From assembly GCA_949128115.1 (NCBI GenBank), contig OX421963.1, positions 3,410,001-3,474,000 on the forward strand: a stretch of DNA of 64,000 bases, in the 5' to 3' direction. A program made the position numbers and the translations under genes. The DNA comes from Anaspis maculata. Lineage: Eukaryota > Arthropoda > Insecta > Coleoptera > Scraptiidae. The notes beneath the pieces are model-generated. The model was not told the DNA's origin and did not search any database. It saw only the letters and a program-made list of their open reading frames with translations. This document shows positions 10,390 to 22,878 of the stretch, one piece after another (within the stretch, counting starts at the first letter, position 1; every line of letters begins with the position of its first letter).

Positions 10390-13082
10390 ATGTATGCCGT
10401 GGTGGAGTTCGAGGGAAAGGAGGTTGCTCTAATCCCTATGATATGGCTAATTGAAAAATCGAAAAGCTATTGGCCTGGAAGGAAAAACCACAAGAGTCTT
10501 TCGGAGCTTGTGAAGAATTTGACTCCCCCAAACGCAAAGTGGCCAATATATCCCATAGAAAGAATCTGGTATACGACTGGTAAGAAAACAGTAGTACCCA
10601 CCTATTTTAGAACTGAATTTTTGTAATTCTACTGTTTTTGCAGAGAATTATGACGGTGCAGAAAAATACCTGACTAAAATGATTGAAGAATCTGCAAGTT
10701 CGGATGCTCAAACGAATAGTAGTTCGTTGTGCTTGAAAAAAACCTTTGCTGAGCAAAATGTTTCACAAAATCAAGCCGAGATAGAAAGGTATTCATTTTT
10801 TTTCCGCCAAAATTTGCATCTTTATACTTTGTTATTTTTAGTCCCTTCAATATTGAAGCTGATGGCCCATCAAATGCAAAAAACGCATCGCAACATAAAA
10901 GGTAAAATCCCCGACTCCTTTACGAATTACATATAATTTGCAGCATTTTGAGGATGCGTTGTACCTACCTAATAAATCTTTTTTTTTTCAGTAATGACTG
11001 TAGTATGGCCTTTGAAAGTTCCGATTCTTCAACTGATGAGGAAAAACAGAAAAAAAAGGGGAAAAGACCATCATTGAAACGTAAAAGGTAAATTTTGCCA
11101 GGATAATAGTTATTGCTTATTTATCAAGTACAAGCGGTTAAAATAAAGGTTGAATCGCGTATTGTTCAATCCTGAAGCGCTTGCGCGAGAGGTTTAAAAT
11201 GCGCGAATTGAACCTTTACTTTAATCTTTAATCGCGAGTATAAAACAAACTTTCATTTATTTTTGGCGCATTAATTTCTTCAGTTTTGGACTCGCTTTTT
11301 AGATCAATCATGTTGCCATGAACCTTCATCATGGTGTGTTTTCTAGGCAACTACGAGATTTTTTAAACCGCTAGAGGAATAAATTTTTTATTTTGCTGTT
11401 TTAATAAACAACTGCTCTAATAGTCTCTATCCGAACATATAAACACCATCAGTTTATTTGTTGAAAATGAATAAAGTTTTTTTTTTCATCACTATAACCG
11501 TGAAGTACGTCATTATCCTGTTCTTCAATAATTGCATTGTCAATTTTCTAGTAGTAAAAAATTTTATATTAACTACGGTTGAGAAAATCATTACAGCTTC
11601 ATCGCTTTCAATCTGACACTTCAGCTAGAATAATACTTTTTTCAACCTTTGCTATAAAATGTACCAATGATTGTGCATGAAAATCGGAAAGTGACTCTTT
11701 TGTGCTGGGAGGCGTTTGAAGCGCAATCGCAGCTATACTATCTCTAAAATCTTTGCTCACTTTCATTTCTTTACAGGTACAATTTTGGTGAGGAACCGAA
11801 GAATTTCAGCGACACCAATATTTTTGGAAGCACGATTGGTGGTATGTCTTGTGAAGAGGAACGTCCGGGCAGCAGATCCTTACATCAGAGTCCATCACAC
11901 AACGCATTGCTTATTGAAAGGCATGAACAAGCACTTTCTTCAAAGAGCCAAAATACCCATGAAGTTAGTGCAACAAATCCAAATTTTTCATCCCTCAACC
12001 TTTCAAATCGTAACACACCGTGGTCATCGAGGGAGAATACTCCCACTACAGCCAGGAGCATCATTCATCAGGATAAAGCCATATCGATTTTGATTCAAAT
12101 GAAAGCTGTACAAGATCAAAATTCCCTTAAGCTCGACCAGATTCTAAGCACAATGGCGTCAAACACCAATATCAATATTTCGAGACCTGATGATACACCA
12201 ACAACGCCTGTTAATAGCAAGACTGAATTTAAGGAAATGGAGAAGTTTTTGTCCGTGAAAAATAACTTTGGATATATGGTAAAAGTTCGCTGTACTATTA
12301 TTGTGATTCTGAAAATAGCATATTGATATTGTTTTAGAGGTCACGTTTGGCAGCCATTGGAGGACCCACTGCTAGAGTATCGTCAATGAACATGATGAAA
12401 TTTCTTATGACGAACAAACTGGCAATGAAGTTTAACTGGTCGGGAAGGGATAAAAAGCCATTCAAAAATACAAAAATGATGGAGGTGATCTATGGTAAGC
12501 TCTCAAAACTACCGCACCATACCATTTTCAAGTGTGTTTGAGAAAAGATCAGATGTATTTCCGATCAGCGACATGTAAATACATAGTCAAGTAAATACCA
12601 TGCAATTCTATTTTAGATTAGTTCAGAATATTTCCATTATATAACTGATTAGAGAAATGTATAGTAGGTAAAGAAGATTACAAATGTATTTCAGAATAAT
12701 TAGGACATGTAATTTAGAAATAAGTCTGAAGGGCAATTTTTGTATGTCCAACTTGTCCTGATATGGATATATTTAATTCGCTCTTCAAAAATAATGCAGT
12801 AAAATTTTTTCTTGTCACAATTTCAAATGATACCAAATATGTTGTTTTCATTTCGTTAATCTGAAATACATGAATAAAAGTGGTGTGGTATGGTTTGGTA
12901 TTGACCCTTAATAAAACAAGGTATTGAATTTCTTTCCTTTTTCAGAAGCTGTTAAGCTGTCTTTTTCAAATAGATCTCAGCTAGACCCAGTTACTGACGA
13001 ACATATATCACAGGCTGTAAAGGACTGGCTGAAGTTGGCTAAGCAGCGATATGTCAATGCTCAGAAACAGTTCCAGCAGTAG
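10390..13082 (+). CDS. DUF4806-domain protein, seven exons, intact
   Basis: Exons by GT-AG junctions and frame: 10390-10579, 10644-10788, 10842-10901, 10992-11087, 11777-12278, 12338-12494, 12946-13082. They join without a stop to 428 residues. The N-terminus (YAVVEFEGKEVALIP...WLIEK...YWPGRKN, then WPIYPIERIWYTT|ENYDGAEKYL) matches the usual head of DUF4806 proteins. The middle is a low-complexity acidic/basic and Ser/Asn-rich linker with KKKGKRPSLKRKR, a likely nuclear signal. The C-terminal DUF4806 domain spans about residues 320-428: FKEMEKFLSVKNNFGYM, RSRLAAIGG, TNKLAMKFNWSGRDKKPF, then ISQAVKDWLKLAKQR. The function of DUF4806 is unknown; such proteins occur widely in insect transposon-derived gene pairs. 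The context suggests an accessory protein of the element. A host-domesticated gene is an alternative. Confidence 0.85.
11135..11236. repeat. Small hairpin in DUF4806 intron 4
   Basis: TTAAAATAAAGGTTGAATCGCG at 11139 pairs imperfectly with CGCGAATTGAACCTTTACTTTAA around 11202-11224, around a GCGCTTGCGCGAG centre. It is a possible tiny MITE lying inside the 689-nt intron. Confidence 0.4.
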
Positions 13083-13084
13083 TT

Positions 13085-14010
13085 GTAGTATCATCAGTGT
13101 AGTATGTAGTCATCTTTTTCACAATTTGTGTTATTCCGTTTATACCTATGAAGTGTTATTATTATTTATTTTTTTTTTGTAATGTCAGTTTGTATGTTTG
13201 CAATCAAGTTGATATCATTTTTGTGATATACTTTGAGAGTCAGTTGCAATTTATAATAGGTAGTGCAGTAGTAATAGCAATATTTTCCCAAATTTGTTAT
13301 TTCGTTTATATGTAACATGTTATGTCTTTTTTTTTTGTTGTTGTAGTGACAGTTTTCAATTTAGTTGATTTCAAAAGTTCGTTGCAATTTTTTATAGTCT
13401 GAAAATAGTATGTATAGTCATAAACCTTATGTAGTACAATATCCGGATTCATCTATTAGTGATTCGAGTGACCTCTGGACTTGTCAGATTTCAGCTTTGA
13501 TTTACGAACTGTCGACCAGACACCCAGCCCACTTCGATTCACAAATTTTGAATCTGATTAATAATTTTCCCAAATTTGTTATTCCGGTTATATGTAACGT
13601 GCCTCATTCTCTTTTTTTGTTTTGACAGTTTTCAGTTTAGTTGATTTCAAAAGTCAGTTGAAATTTGTAATAGTCTGAAAATAGTATGTAGTACAATATC
13701 CGGATTCATCTAGTGATTCGAGTGACCTCTGGATCATTCAAATTTTAGCTTTGATTTACGAACTCTCGACCAGACACCCAGCCCACTCTAGTCACATAAT
13801 TTGAATCCAATCATATATTTCCCCAAAATGTGTTATCCGTTTATATGTAACGTGTTATTTCGTTTTTTGTTGTAATGTCAGTTTTCACTTTAGTTCATAT
13901 CAAAAGTCAGTTGATATTTATGTATCTTCTTTTTTGCAATGATGTATTTTTTTGTGAAATGCTTATTTCGTTTTTGCTCTGTTTTGTTGTTTAATAAACA
14001 TTAAATAATA
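13085..14010 (+). repeat. Degenerate tandem repeats (~257 bp) after the DUF4806 gene
   Basis: The motif TTTGTTATTCCGTTTATATG recurs near 13131, 13296, 13574 and 13828. The longer unit beginning ATCCGGATTCATCTA recurs at 13441 and 13698, 257 bp apart. The block ends in TTAATAAACATTAAATAATA, a possible polyadenylation region near 13990. It could be 3' untranslated sequence or subterminal transposon repeats. Confidence 0.6.
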
Positions 14011-14324
14011 TATACATGGTGTTTCTATCTATAATAAATTTGCTCCCAAGGTATATAGAAAACCTTAAATAAACATAATTTAGAAACGTTAATAATTCGT
14101 ATAATACCTACAATTTATAGACGTACAGGAAAAACGTCTAAATCTTCTTTTCAAAATACGTTTATTATTGGTTTCAGATCAACGTCTATATTTGATCATA
14201 ACTGTACTGAGAATATACGCATATCGAAAGGACATTTGTCTGAATAATAAACGTTTATTAATTCCGTATATCGACGTTTGGTTTAACCAGATAATGTTCG
14301 TCTATTATACTGATGTGTTGCTTG

Positions 14325-17300
14325 GGACACGATACTGCTCGAGTTTGCATGTAAGCGCTGCCTTAGTTAGTAAACCGATAAGTTGAAGTAGTAATCGAAA
14401 TTGTTGCATGAATATTTTTCTAGTAATTAAAGAGGCAATTATACGTTTCAATGATTTATGCTTACCTCTGGCACTCGCCAAAGACATAGGATACAAATGT
14501 GTTAATGCTCGAGTTTGCGTGTAAGCGCTGCCTTGGTTATTGATCCGGCAAGTTTAAGTACTGATCGAAATTGATGCATACACATTTTTCTAGTAATTCA
14601 AGAGGCAATTTCACGTTTCAATAGTTTTTGCTTACCTCTGGCACTCGCCAAAGACGACACACGATACAAATGGGTGCATACTCGAGTTTTCGTGTAGGCG
14701 CTGCTTTACTTAATAAACCGGTAACTTGAAGTACTAATCGTGATTGATGCATAAACATTTTTCTAGTAATTAAGGAGGCGATTACACTTAACAATAATTT
14801 CTGCTTGCCTCTGGCACTCGCCAAAGACAACACACGATACAAATGGGTGCATACTCGAGTTTTCGTGTAAGCACTGCTTTACTTAATAAACCGGTAGCTT
14901 GAAGTACTAATCGTGATTGATGCATAAACATTTTTCTAGTAATTAAGGAGGCGATTACACTTTACAATAATTTTTGCTCACCTCTGGCACTCGCCAAAGA
15001 CGACACACGATACAAATGGGTGCATACTCGAGTTTTCGTGTAGGCGCTGCTTTACTTAATAAACCGGTAACTTGAAGTACTAAACGTGATTGATGCATAA
15101 ACATTTTTCTAGTAATTAAGGAGGAAATTACACTTTACAATAATTTTTGCTTACCTCTGGCACTCGCCAAAGACGACACACGATACAAATGGGTGCATAC
15201 TCAAGTTTTCGTGTAAGCGCTGCTTTACTTAATAAACCGGTAGTTCGAAGTACTAATCGTGATTGATGCATAAACATTTTTCTAGTAATTAAAGAGGAAA
15301 TTTCACGTTTCAATAGTTTTTGCTTACCTCTGGCACTCGCCAAAGACGACACACGATACAAATGGGTGCATACTCGAGTTTTCGTGTAGGCGCTGCTTTA
15401 CTTAATAAACCGGTAACTTAAAGTACTAAACGTGATTGATGCATAAACATTTTTCTAGTAATTAAGGAGGCGATTACACTTTACAATAATTTTTGCTTAC
15501 CTCTGGCACTCGCCAAAGACGACACACGATACAAATGGGTGCATACTCAAGTTTTCGTGTAAGCGCTGCTTTACTTAATAAACCGGTAGTTCGAAGTACT
15601 AATCGTGATTGATGCATAAACATTTTTCTAGTAATTAAGGAGGCGATTACACTTTACAATAATTTTTGCTTACCTCTGGCACTCGCCAAAGACGACACAC
15701 GATACAAATGGGTGCATACTCGGATTTTCGTGTAGGCGCTGCTTTACTCAATAAACCGGTAACTTGAAGTACTAATCGTGATTGATGCATAAACATTTTT
15801 CTAGTAATCAAGGAGGCAATTACACTTTACAATAATTTTTGCTTACCTCTGGCGCTCGCCAAAGACGACACACGATACAAATGGGTGCATACTCAAGTTT
15901 TCGTGTAAGCGCTGCTTTACTTAATAAACCGGTAGTTCGAAGTACTAATCGTGATTGATGCATAAACTTTTTTCTAGTAATTAAAAAGGCGATTACACTT
16001 TACAATAATGTTTGTTTACCTCTGGCACTCGCCAAAGACGACACACGATACAAATGGGTGCATACTCAAGTTTTCGTGTAAGCGCTGCTTTACTTAATAA
16101 ACCGGTAACTTGAAGTACTAATCGTGATTGATGCATACACATTTTTCTAGTAATAAAAGAGGCTATTACACTTTACAATAATTTTCAGCTTACCTCTGGC
16201 ACTCGCCAAAGACGACACACGATACAAATAGGTGCATACTCGAGTTTTCGAGTAAGCGCTGCCTTACCTAATAAACCGGTAAGTTAAAATACTAAACAAG
16301 ATTGATGCATAAACATTTTTCTAGTAATGAAGGAGGCGATTACACTTTACAATAATTTTTGCTTACCTCTGGCACTCGCCAAAGACGACACACGATACAA
16401 ATGGGTCCATACTTGAGTTTCCGTGTAAGCGCTGCTTTGGTTAATAAACCGGTGAGTTTAAGTACTAATCGTGATTGATGGATGAACATTTTACTAGTAA
16501 TTAAGGAGGCGATTACACTTCACAATAATTTTTGCTTACCTCTGGCACTCGCCAAAGACGACACACGATACAAATGGGTGCATACTCGAGTTTTCGAGTA
16601 AGCGCTGCCTTACCTAATAAACCGGTAAGTTAAAATACTAAACAAGATTGATGCATAAACATTTTTCTAGTAATGAAGGAGGCGATTACACTTTACAATA
16701 ATTTTTGCTTACCTCTGGCACTCGCCAAAGACGACACACGATACAAATGGGTCCATACTTGAGTCTTCGTGTAAGCGCTGCTTTACATAATAAACCGGTG
16801 AGTTGAAGTACCAATCGTGATTGATACATAAACATTTTTCTAGTAATAAAGGAGGCGATTACACTTTACAAGAATTTTTGCTTACCTCTGGCGCTTGTCT
16901 AAGACACGCGAGTTCATGCTCGAATTTAAGTGTAAGCGCTGTTTTTGGGTGATAAATCGTTAAGTTGAAGTACAAGTCGAAACCATTGCATAAACATTTT
17001 TCTAGTAGGTAAAGAGGCGATTACAAGTTTCAATAGTTTTTGCTTACCTCTGGCATTTGCCAAAGACAACACACGATACTAATGAATTCATGCTTAAGTT
17101 TCCATGTAAGCGCTGCCTTAGTTATAAACCGGTAAGTTAAAATACTAAACGAGATTGATGCATAAACATTTTTCTAGCAATAAATGAGGCAATAACACTT
17201 CAAATAGTTTTTGCTTACCACTGACACTCGCCAAAGACGACACACGATACAAATGGGTGCATACTCGAGTTTTCGTGTAAACGCTGCTTTACTTAATAAA

Positions 17301-18435
17301 CCGGTAACTTGAAGTACCAATCGTGATTGATGCATAAATATTTTTCCAGTAATCAAGGAGGCGATTACATTTTCAATAATTTTGAGCTTACCTCTGGCAC
17401 TCGCCAAAGACGACTCACGATACAAATGGGTGCATAGTCAAGTTTTCGTGTAAGCACTGCCTTTATTAGTAAACCGGTGAGTTGAAGTACCAATCGTAAT
17501 TGATGCATAAACATTTTTTAAGTATTTAAGGAGGCGATTACACTTTACAATAATTTTTGCTTACCTCTGGCACTCGCCAAAGACGACACACGATACAAAT
17601 GGGTGCATACTCGAGTTTTCGTGTAAGCGCTGCTTTACTTAATAAACCGATAACTTGAAGTACTAATCGTGATTGATGCATAAACATTTTTCTAGTAATT
17701 AAAGAGGCAATTACACTTTACAATAATTTTTGCTTACCTTCTGGCACTCGCCAAAGACGACACACGATACAAATGGGTCCATACTCGAGTTTTCGTGTAA
17801 GCGCTGCTTCACTTGATGAACCGGTAACTTGAAGTACTAATCGTGATTGGTGCATAAACATTTATCTAGTAATTAAGGAGGCGATTACACTTTACAATAA
17901 TTTTTGCTTACCTCTGGCACTCGCCAAAGTCAACACACGATGCAAATGGGTCCATACTCGAGTTTTCGTGTAAGCGCTGCTTTACTTAATAAACCGGTTA
18001 CTTGAAGTATTAATCGTGATTGATGCATAAACATTTTTCTAGTATTTAAGGAGGCGATCAACTTCACAATAATTTTTACTTGCCTCTGGCACTCGCCAAA
18101 GACGACACACGATACAAATGGGTGCATACTCGAGTTTTCGTGTAAGCGCTGCTTTACCTTATAAACCGGTAACTTGAAGTACTAATCGTGATTGATGCAT
18201 AAACATTTTTCTAGTAATTAAGGAGGCGATTACACTTTACAATAATTTTTGCTTACCTCTGGCACTCGCTAAAGACGACACACGATACAAATGGGTTCAA
18301 GCTCGAGTTTCCGTTCAAGCCTTAGTTATAAACCGGTAAGTTGAAATACTAATCGAAATTGTTGCAAAAACAATTTTCTAGTGATTAAAAAGGCGATTAC
18401 ACTTTTTAATAACTTTTGCTTACCTCTGGCACTGG
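14325..18435. repeat. 173-bp satellite array, 24 units
   Basis: The block CTCTGGCACTCGCCAAAGAC recurs at 14471, 14641, 14814, 14987, 15160, 15333, 15506, 15679, 15852, 16025 and onward to 18429. Nearly all spacings are 172-174 bp, with a few of 162-170. I count 24 units. Internal units are very similar and the edge units are more diverged, as expected for satellites homogenised by unequal exchange. Between about 14990 and 15960, two monomer types alternate (CTCGAG...AGGCGC...AACTTG and CTCAAG...AAGCGC...GTTCG), giving a 346-bp dimer. A second dimer duplication occupies about 16230-16925. Because 173 is not a multiple of three, the short minus-strand frames in it are not genes. Confidence 0.9.
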
Positions 18436-18952
18436 CAAGCAGAGCGATTCAGATAGAAAATAGAATAGATAATGTCAAAGTTGACAAAAAAAATCAGGCC
18501 TATACTGTTGAGCTTTTCACGTTGCAGACACCAATTATGTTGTTATAGCTCGTGTTATAGCCTTGAACTTTGAAGTTGACAGTTCAACCTAAGCCACCTA
18601 AATACGAAAGGTACTGGAAAAAGTGCGCATGCTCTCGTTGTCAGAGAATCTCGCCAGAAAGCCCCGTTATTGGGCCCTGATGTATGCCCATGCGCAAGGT
18701 CAGGGAAGTAAATGCGCGCCTGTTTTCCCAGTAAAAAACGATATGAATTATTCCATTTGACAGCTTTCCTTAGGAAATGAGGGAAACATCCAACATAAAT
18801 GTTAATCTCCATGGTTGCTTACTCTAATGAAAAAAGCTGTGCAACTGATAATCAGGGAACCATCAATGTTGTGCAATCAGCTTCTTATTGGAATTATTCC
18901 AGTAAAAAGCTGTACACCCTACCCAATGTATTTCCAAATTTTCCTATAGGTC
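18436..18952. other. Intergenic, nothing recognised
   Basis: This is unique-looking AT-rich sequence between the satellite array and the next foldback. I see no gene, motif or repeat that I can support. Confidence 0.5.
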
Positions 18953-19957
18953 CCTTCGTTTCGGTTTTTTTGAGTGCGCATGTCTGGCGCGAATTTCATA
19001 GTTTCGTACACCAATATTGAAAATTAACACAAAAAAATATTGTAGTGCACCTAAAATTTCACAAATAATTTGGTTGAATGTTAGGTACAATTTTTTATAT
19101 TCAAAGGAAATGTTTCATTGAAATTAAATTCAATGATCATTTGTGAGAGTTCAGGAACAACGAAAATGGCAACAGCGCTCAAAACAACAAGACATCGGCA
19201 CCAACTGTCACTTGTGACAATTATGATCACACTTCTCGTTTCTACCTGTCCTACATTTCATTTGCTTATGTTTTGACGAAAGAACAGTACCTGTTGAAAA
19301 TGGCTGTACCGAGAAGGGAGTTCAAAGAAGCTACGAAGAGATGCATTTACGGTATGTATAAAAGTGACAGCCAGGAACCAGTTGTTGGTCAGGGTTGCGT
19401 TCGAGAACTACACTATTCTGCGATTGTTGCAGAAATAACCGTTCGAGATCTCTTCTGTGCGCACTATCGGCAACGCAGTAAACCGTTCGAGAACTCAAAA
19501 CGTGTCGCGTTGAAGTGACAAAATTAGCAGCATCTCCGAGCGCTGTGAAAGTTACTCGTCATGCGCACCTCAGCACCCCACATATTTCTCTGTCAGATTT
19601 TTTTTTATTTTGATTATAATCGTTTCGATTGGGTACTTACGTGGTAGGCAGTACCTATAAAAATGGGTACTTTATCAGAAAAGCTTACTTTACTTTGAAA
19701 CTAAACAGCAGTGCGATCGCCAATCAGTTATATTGACAGTGACATTTCCAGCACAGCGAAAATCGTTCGGAAAGTGGTTGTTACTTTGCCTTACTTGATA
19801 CCCCCACTTCAAAAATGTAAGAATCGCAGAATAGTGTAGTTCTCGAACGCAACCCAGGCGGCTAGACAGAGCATGCAGCGTTGCCATTCAACTGACAGGT
19901 GTACGAAACTTTTCAAAATTTGGAGCCTTCAAGCATGCGCACCTGCCCAAACGAAGT
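18953..19957. repeat. Foldback element, ~1 kb
   Basis: The outer arms pair 18953-19010 (TTCGTTT...GTGCGCATG...TTTCGTACACC) with 19899-19957 (GGTGTACGAAA...CATGCGCAC...AAACGAA). The inner arms pair 19390-19435 (GTTGCGTTCGAGAACTACAC) with 19815-19858. The left half carries about 380 bp not matched on the right. No coding capacity was recognised. Confidence 0.6.
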
Positions 19958-20161
19958 AGCCTATTGTTACTGATTGAATTCCTTGTTCAAAATGGGGCTA
20001 GATTTGCTTTCACAGATCACCGATTAGAGTCTTAGGTCCAGAAACATTGACTTTTAGAAACACTCACCTGAAAGCCTGGAAATAAAATCCCTTTGTCCTG
20101 CATTTTTCTTTTTCAGTGGGCCATGGAAATAATGGAACCACTGAAACAAAAATGATTTAAA

Positions 20162-22718
20162 ATAGGCAGCGTGCACGTTTGACAGCTCACTGACATTGGA
20201 GGTAAAACAATGGTTATGTTTACATTGGAATGGAGGAATTTTAGCAGAAATTAGATAATTACACAGCAAGTTTGTGAGAAAAACTATTGAAAAATTGAAA
20301 GGTAAGTGGATAATTAATGTTTTCAACGTAATCCAGCTCACAATTTGCATTTCAGCATTGACTAGATGAGAGGGTTCTTCATAATCATGTCGAGCTGTTG
20401 GCATCGAGTCGTAGGACGCAACAAAGATGTAGCCAAACATGCAGATATTAGGTTTTTTCGGTAAAAATCTTATAAAATGTAAGGCTTGTTGTACTAAGGG
20501 GTCATTTTTATCCAACAGAGTCCCCTCTGTCAAACCAACGGGGAAGAAATTTGATTGACCGCTGGCGATTGAGCGGCGACAAAAGTGGATGATTGCTTTC
20601 AAGAAACAGAGGACATCATGCACAGAGAAAAAACTAGTATACGGGCCTGTGTGCTCCCCTGCACTTTCATTCTGGTATAAAATCGTTCATGTTGAAGTGG
20701 AAGTGATATCACCACTTATTGCATGTGACTCCGGGATTCTGCAAGATCGAGTGGTATCATACAAGTTGTGTACCTAAATTTGAATGAAATTCCATAATTC
20801 CATTAGAGATATGGATTTGTTCTTTTTGTGCGATGCTACGATGGCGTTTTGTAACATTTCATAAGTTCATTTTATTGTGAAACATTCTTACAGTGTTGAT
20901 AATAATAATTCGTATTTTTTCTCATTTGTACAAATAAAAAAAACAAAAAAGCATTTTCGATTTATTTTTATTGTGTCTAAAATTTAGGTAAGTAAATAAA
21001 ACAAAAAAACAAGTTTCAAATACTAAATTATGTACTACTACCACTAGTACCTATCATAATTTCTTAACATTGGAAGTCAATTATGTAAATTCTAGAATTA
21101 TAACAACTTGATAAACAACCTACAGATTGTTCACTAGAATATTTATCTAAGCGGCTTTATCTTCGGGTATACTCAAGTCGATGAATTTATTCATCGATTT
21201 CAACTTTACTTTCACTCCAACATGAATGACTCTATGCCAAAATTAAAGTGCAGGGGAGCACACAGGCCCGTATACTAGTTTTTTCTCTGTGCATGATGTC
21301 CTCTGTTTCTTGAAAGCAATCATCCACTTTTGTCGCCGCTCAATCGCCAGCGGTCAATCAAATTTCTTCCCCGTTGGTTTGACAGAGGGGACCCTGTTGG
21401 ATAAAAATGACCCCTTAGTACAACAAGCCTTACATTTCATAAGATTTTTACCGAAAAAATCTAATATCTGCATGTTTGGCTACATCTTTGGGTAACAGTT
21501 CCGTATGCGGTGAAACGCCAAAAATTCGGTTTTTTTCGGGAAAAAAGACTCTAACAGATGGATTTCACTCCAAAGAAGACGATTCCGCTGTCGGAGCCGG
21601 GTTTTTCCAACTATTTCTTCTGATTTTCTAACCTCAAAAGTTTCACTGCATACGGAACAATTACCGCGGGAATATTATTCCGTATACGGTGAAACACCAA
21701 AAAGGCATCAATTTTGGTGGGAGATGACACTCATAGATAGATTTCACTTAAAAGAACGTGATACCAATGTCGGAAAGATGCATTTCTCAACAAGTTTTTT
21801 TTTAGTTTAAAAAACGTTCACTTTTTACAGCTCATAATAATTACCCCGCGCCGCCACTGAATATGTGTCATATGTCAACAAAACAAAAGCAGAATCAAGG
21901 CAACTCCAACTCCCTACCCACTGGCGCAGGTCTAAAAAGAAGGAGCATACTTGAGACGACGGGGAGACTTCAACAAAAATAATGAATTCTTGTTTAATAT
22001 AACAATAAGAGACCATTTATCACATAATTCACGAATTTTTTGCAATTTCAGCCGTTCTGTTAACTATCATCTGTCAGACTTTGACGTATGGCCTCGCGTA
22101 AAACAGTGGCGCACTATTTAACAGATTTCATAACTTATAAGATAAAATTCGATGGAAAGCGAATGAGAAGTGCCGCTCCGACAACAGAACTGTGTTTTTG
22201 AAAGTAAAATCTACAAATGAGTGTCGTTTCCTACCAAAATTGATGCATTTTAAGCGTTTCACCGTATACGGAATAATATCCCCGCGGTAATTGTTCCGTA
22301 TGTGGTGAAACTTTTGAGGTTAGAAAATCAAAAGAAATAGTTGTAAAACCCCGGCTCCGACAACGGAATCGTGTTCTTTGGAGTGAAATCTATCTGTTAG
22401 AGTCTTTTTTCCCGAAAAAAAACGAATTTTTGGCGTTTCACCGCATACGGAACAATTACCCATCTTTGTTGCGTCCTACGACTCGATGCCAACAGCTCGA
22501 CATGATTCTCTCATCTAGTCAATGCTGAAATGCAAATTGTGAGCTGGATTACGTTGAAAACATTAATTATCCACTTACCTTTCAATTTTTCAATAGTTTT
22601 TCTCACAAACTTGCTGTGTAATTACCTGATTTCTGCTAAAATTCCTCCATTCCAATGTAAACATAACCATTGTTTTACCTCCAATGTCAGTGAGCTGTCA
22701 AACGTGCACGCTGCCTAT
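20162..22718. repeat. Large inverted duplication, right arm interrupted
   Basis: The left arm, about 20162-20710, starts ATAGGCAGCGTGCACG. It is repeated inverted as 21205-21490 plus 22461-22718, ending CGTGCACGCTGCCTAT. The arms are nearly identical over most of about 520 bp. The right arm is split by a 970-bp insertion whose empty site is preserved in the left arm. A 189-codon minus-strand frame in the left arm is not recognisable and crosses the arm boundary, so I do not call it a gene. Confidence 0.8.
21491..22460. mobile_element. 970-bp foldback MITE with 8-bp target duplication
   Basis: The terminal inverted repeats begin GGTAACAGTTCCGTATGCGG on the left and read GGTAATTGTTCCGTATGCGG from the right, continuing for about 290 bp each. 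Each arm contains the palindrome CCGTATACGG once more. CATCTTTG is duplicated on both sides (21483-21490 and 22461-22468). The other arm of the host duplication carries the single uninterrupted site (CAAAGATG, 20422-20429). An 8-bp duplication suits hAT-like or P-like transposases. There is no transposase inside, so it is non-autonomous. Confidence 0.88.
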
Positions 22719-22748
22719 GGCATGTGTCAGTATTTAATAAATACAGCT

Positions 22749-22878
22749 GGGGCCCTATTTTCGGGAAACGTATGATCCGTTCCTATGCGAAGTTGCTAGG
22801 CAACCAGGGCTGTGATTGGCTGTCACCTAGGCAACATTACCTGATGATCTGTTCCCCCGGTTTCGAAAATAAGGCCCC
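22749..22878. mobile_element. ~130-bp MITE with GGGGCC ends
   Basis: GGGGCCCTATTTTCGG on the left is mirrored by CGAAAATAAGGCCCC on the right. The interior contains GTTGCTAGGCAAC and CACCTAGGCAAC, which add further fold-back potential. No clear target duplication was found. Confidence 0.65.

Larger units (their letters stand above)
7533..14030 (+). mobile_element. Two-gene DNA transposon (transposase plus DUF4806 protein)
   Basis: Two plus-strand genes lie tail to head, 509 bp apart: a DDE transposase of the Transposase_21/tnp2-like type (7739-9881) and a spliced DUF4806 protein (10390-13082). They are followed by 0.9 kb of degenerate approximately 257-bp repeats, recalling the subterminal repeats of CACTA-like elements. 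The element limits are inferred from gene content only, because I could not find terminal inverted repeats. On the left it abuts the foldback ending at 7532, and on the right the sequence before the satellite array. Confidence 0.5.

Noticed and set aside
14305..18127. Several minus-strand frames of 60-85 codons with LASARGK...RKMFMHQSRL sequence
   Set aside because: They are repeated copies of the 173-bp satellite monomer; the length is not divisible by three and frames break in each unit.
14325..18435. Regular spacing that could suggest a CRISPR array
   Set aside because: Monomers are contiguous without unique spacers, and the context is eukaryotic; it is satellite DNA.
20054..20623. 189-codon minus-strand frame starting MHDVLCFLKAIIHFCRRS
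   Set aside because: It crosses the end of the inverted-duplication arm, its copy in the other arm is interrupted, and it shows no recognisable domain.
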